This document shows, piece by piece, positions 63,337 to 64,000 of a stretch of 64,000 nucleotides of DNA (position 1 is the first letter of the stretch; each line of letters starts with the position of its first letter). The notes under the pieces are model-generated. The model was given only the letters and a program-made list of their open reading frames with translations, was not told the origin of the DNA and made no database searches. The translations under genes and the position numbers were made by a program. The stretch is from Hanleya hanleyi (taxonomy: Eukaryota > Mollusca > Polyplacophora > Lepidopleurida > Hanleyidae), in contig JAVTVY010051528.1 in the NCBI GenBank assembly GCA_036873755.1, forward strand, positions 1 through 64,000, written 5' to 3'.

Positions 63337-63477
63337 CTGATCGAATCTCGTTTTCGTCTTCACAATATTTGCAAGACTTTCTACAGGTGCTCTGAAGGTA
63401 GTTCCTGTATAGTCGGTTAGTACAGTAGCCGAGTCGAGTCCAGTTTGTACAATAGCGACTCAAGTCCGTGCATTTTG
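63337..63477 (-). CDS. Internal exon encoding an ShK-type domain
   Basis: The 141-base exon has acceptor TTTCTCGTTTCAG and donor GTGAGTAT, with phase 1 at both ends. It encodes one ShK-like unit with six cysteines (C-X6-C-X8-C-X12-C-X3-C-X2-C), including CTNWTRLGYC, and an acidic linker. The symmetrical one-domain exon suits domain duplication. Earlier exons of this secreted host protein must lie beyond 63478 or outside the window. Confidence 0.78.
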
Positions 63478-64000
63478 CTGAAACGAGAAAAAAGATACAA
63501 TAAATGCAAGGAAACAATTTAAATGATCCTGATCAGTATTCAACTATTCCAACTAATTTTTCGTCAAACCGCAAGGTGGCGCGACGATCTAAAACTAAAA
63601 TCCTTAACACTATACTTTCTCAAAAAACTTGATAAGTTCACTCAAGTGAGAGTGGGAATTGATTCATTAATGTCCACTGTGCATCTCATTAAACTGTGCA
63701 ACATTGATAGTTTTGGACTTAATAAGCTTAATACAATACTCAAAAGTTGTTGTTTTGGTACAGAAAAAAAAATCCGAATGAAACCCGGTCATATTACGGG
63801 AAACCCATCTCATCTCAACTGGAGTCCATTTTAATCAGTCTTTAATAAGTAAGTTTCTTGATGTATCGATATTTTATAGTTTCATATGAAGCACTAAAAC
63901 TGTATCAAATATAGATCACTAATGATTTTGCATAAATTAAAAACAGTCGCCAAGATTTCCACCCAATCAGAGAAACCAGTTCTGTCATTCATCGTAAGCT
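63478..64000. other. Upstream intron or flank of the ShK gene
   Basis: No further ShK unit or signal-peptide exon was recognised up to the window edge. A 103-codon plus-strand frame at 63523 has no recognisable domain. Confidence 0.4.

Noticed and set aside
62758..63477. Calling the ShK exons a potassium-channel toxin
   Set aside because: ShK domains are common in non-toxic secreted proteins, and no signal peptide or propeptide exon is visible in the window.

Overview
The window looks like repeat-rich nuclear DNA of an invertebrate animal. It holds two Polinton/Maverick copies, an intact Ty3/gypsy retrotransposon, tandemly repeated transposon pieces and a few spliced host exons. A degenerate interspersed repeat near 45.1 kb resembles a type I associate with molluscs, but the host phylum is not settled. 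No bacterial, organellar, rRNA, tRNA or CRISPR features were seen.

Layout. (1) 1-4340, minus strand: part of a Polinton running off the left edge, with intact integrase, packaging ATPase and mucin-like membrane protein, and broken penton-like and other genes. (2) 4526-11799, minus strand: a complete chromodomain Ty3/gypsy element with 615-bp LTRs differing at two positions, and open gag and pol joined by a TTTAAAC slippery site. (3) 12984-26827: a second Polinton of 13.8 kb with long terminal inverted repeats (TIRs). It keeps open reading frames for capsid, penton-like protein, protease, ATPase and several accessory proteins. Its integrase has one frameshift, and its PolB gene is reduced to the zinc-finger/N-terminal region with no exonuclease or polymerase domain. 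(4) 26828-31660: non-coding, with a 280-bp near-perfect hairpin and a diverged repeat pair. (5) 31670-42377: a head-to-tail tandem repeat of 5.1 and 5.4 kb units plus the start of a third. Each unit has a 64-bp satellite array, a fragment of Polinton-type TIR and a broken PolB exonuclease/polymerase core on the minus strand. (6) 42378-49180: host-like AT-rich DNA with several candidate exons on the minus strand and a palindromic minisatellite. (7) 49178-61953: a 512-bp inverted repeat whose right arm is the start of a 4.1-kb unit present three times. Each unit carries a decayed Penelope-like-type reverse transcriptase and an unidentified cysteine-containing frame. (8) 62758-63477: two phase-compatible exons on the minus strand, each encoding one six-cysteine ShK-type domain.

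Working together. The second Polinton could in principle supply virion proteins but not its own polymerase or an uninterrupted integrase. The first Polinton has an open integrase. The missing polymerase core survives only as the duplicated, multiply broken copies at 34-42 kb. The plus-strand genes of the complete Polinton fall into an early block (16.6-20.3 kb, most genes with their own TATA box) and a late block (20.4-24.6 kb) packed almost as tightly as a bacterial operon.
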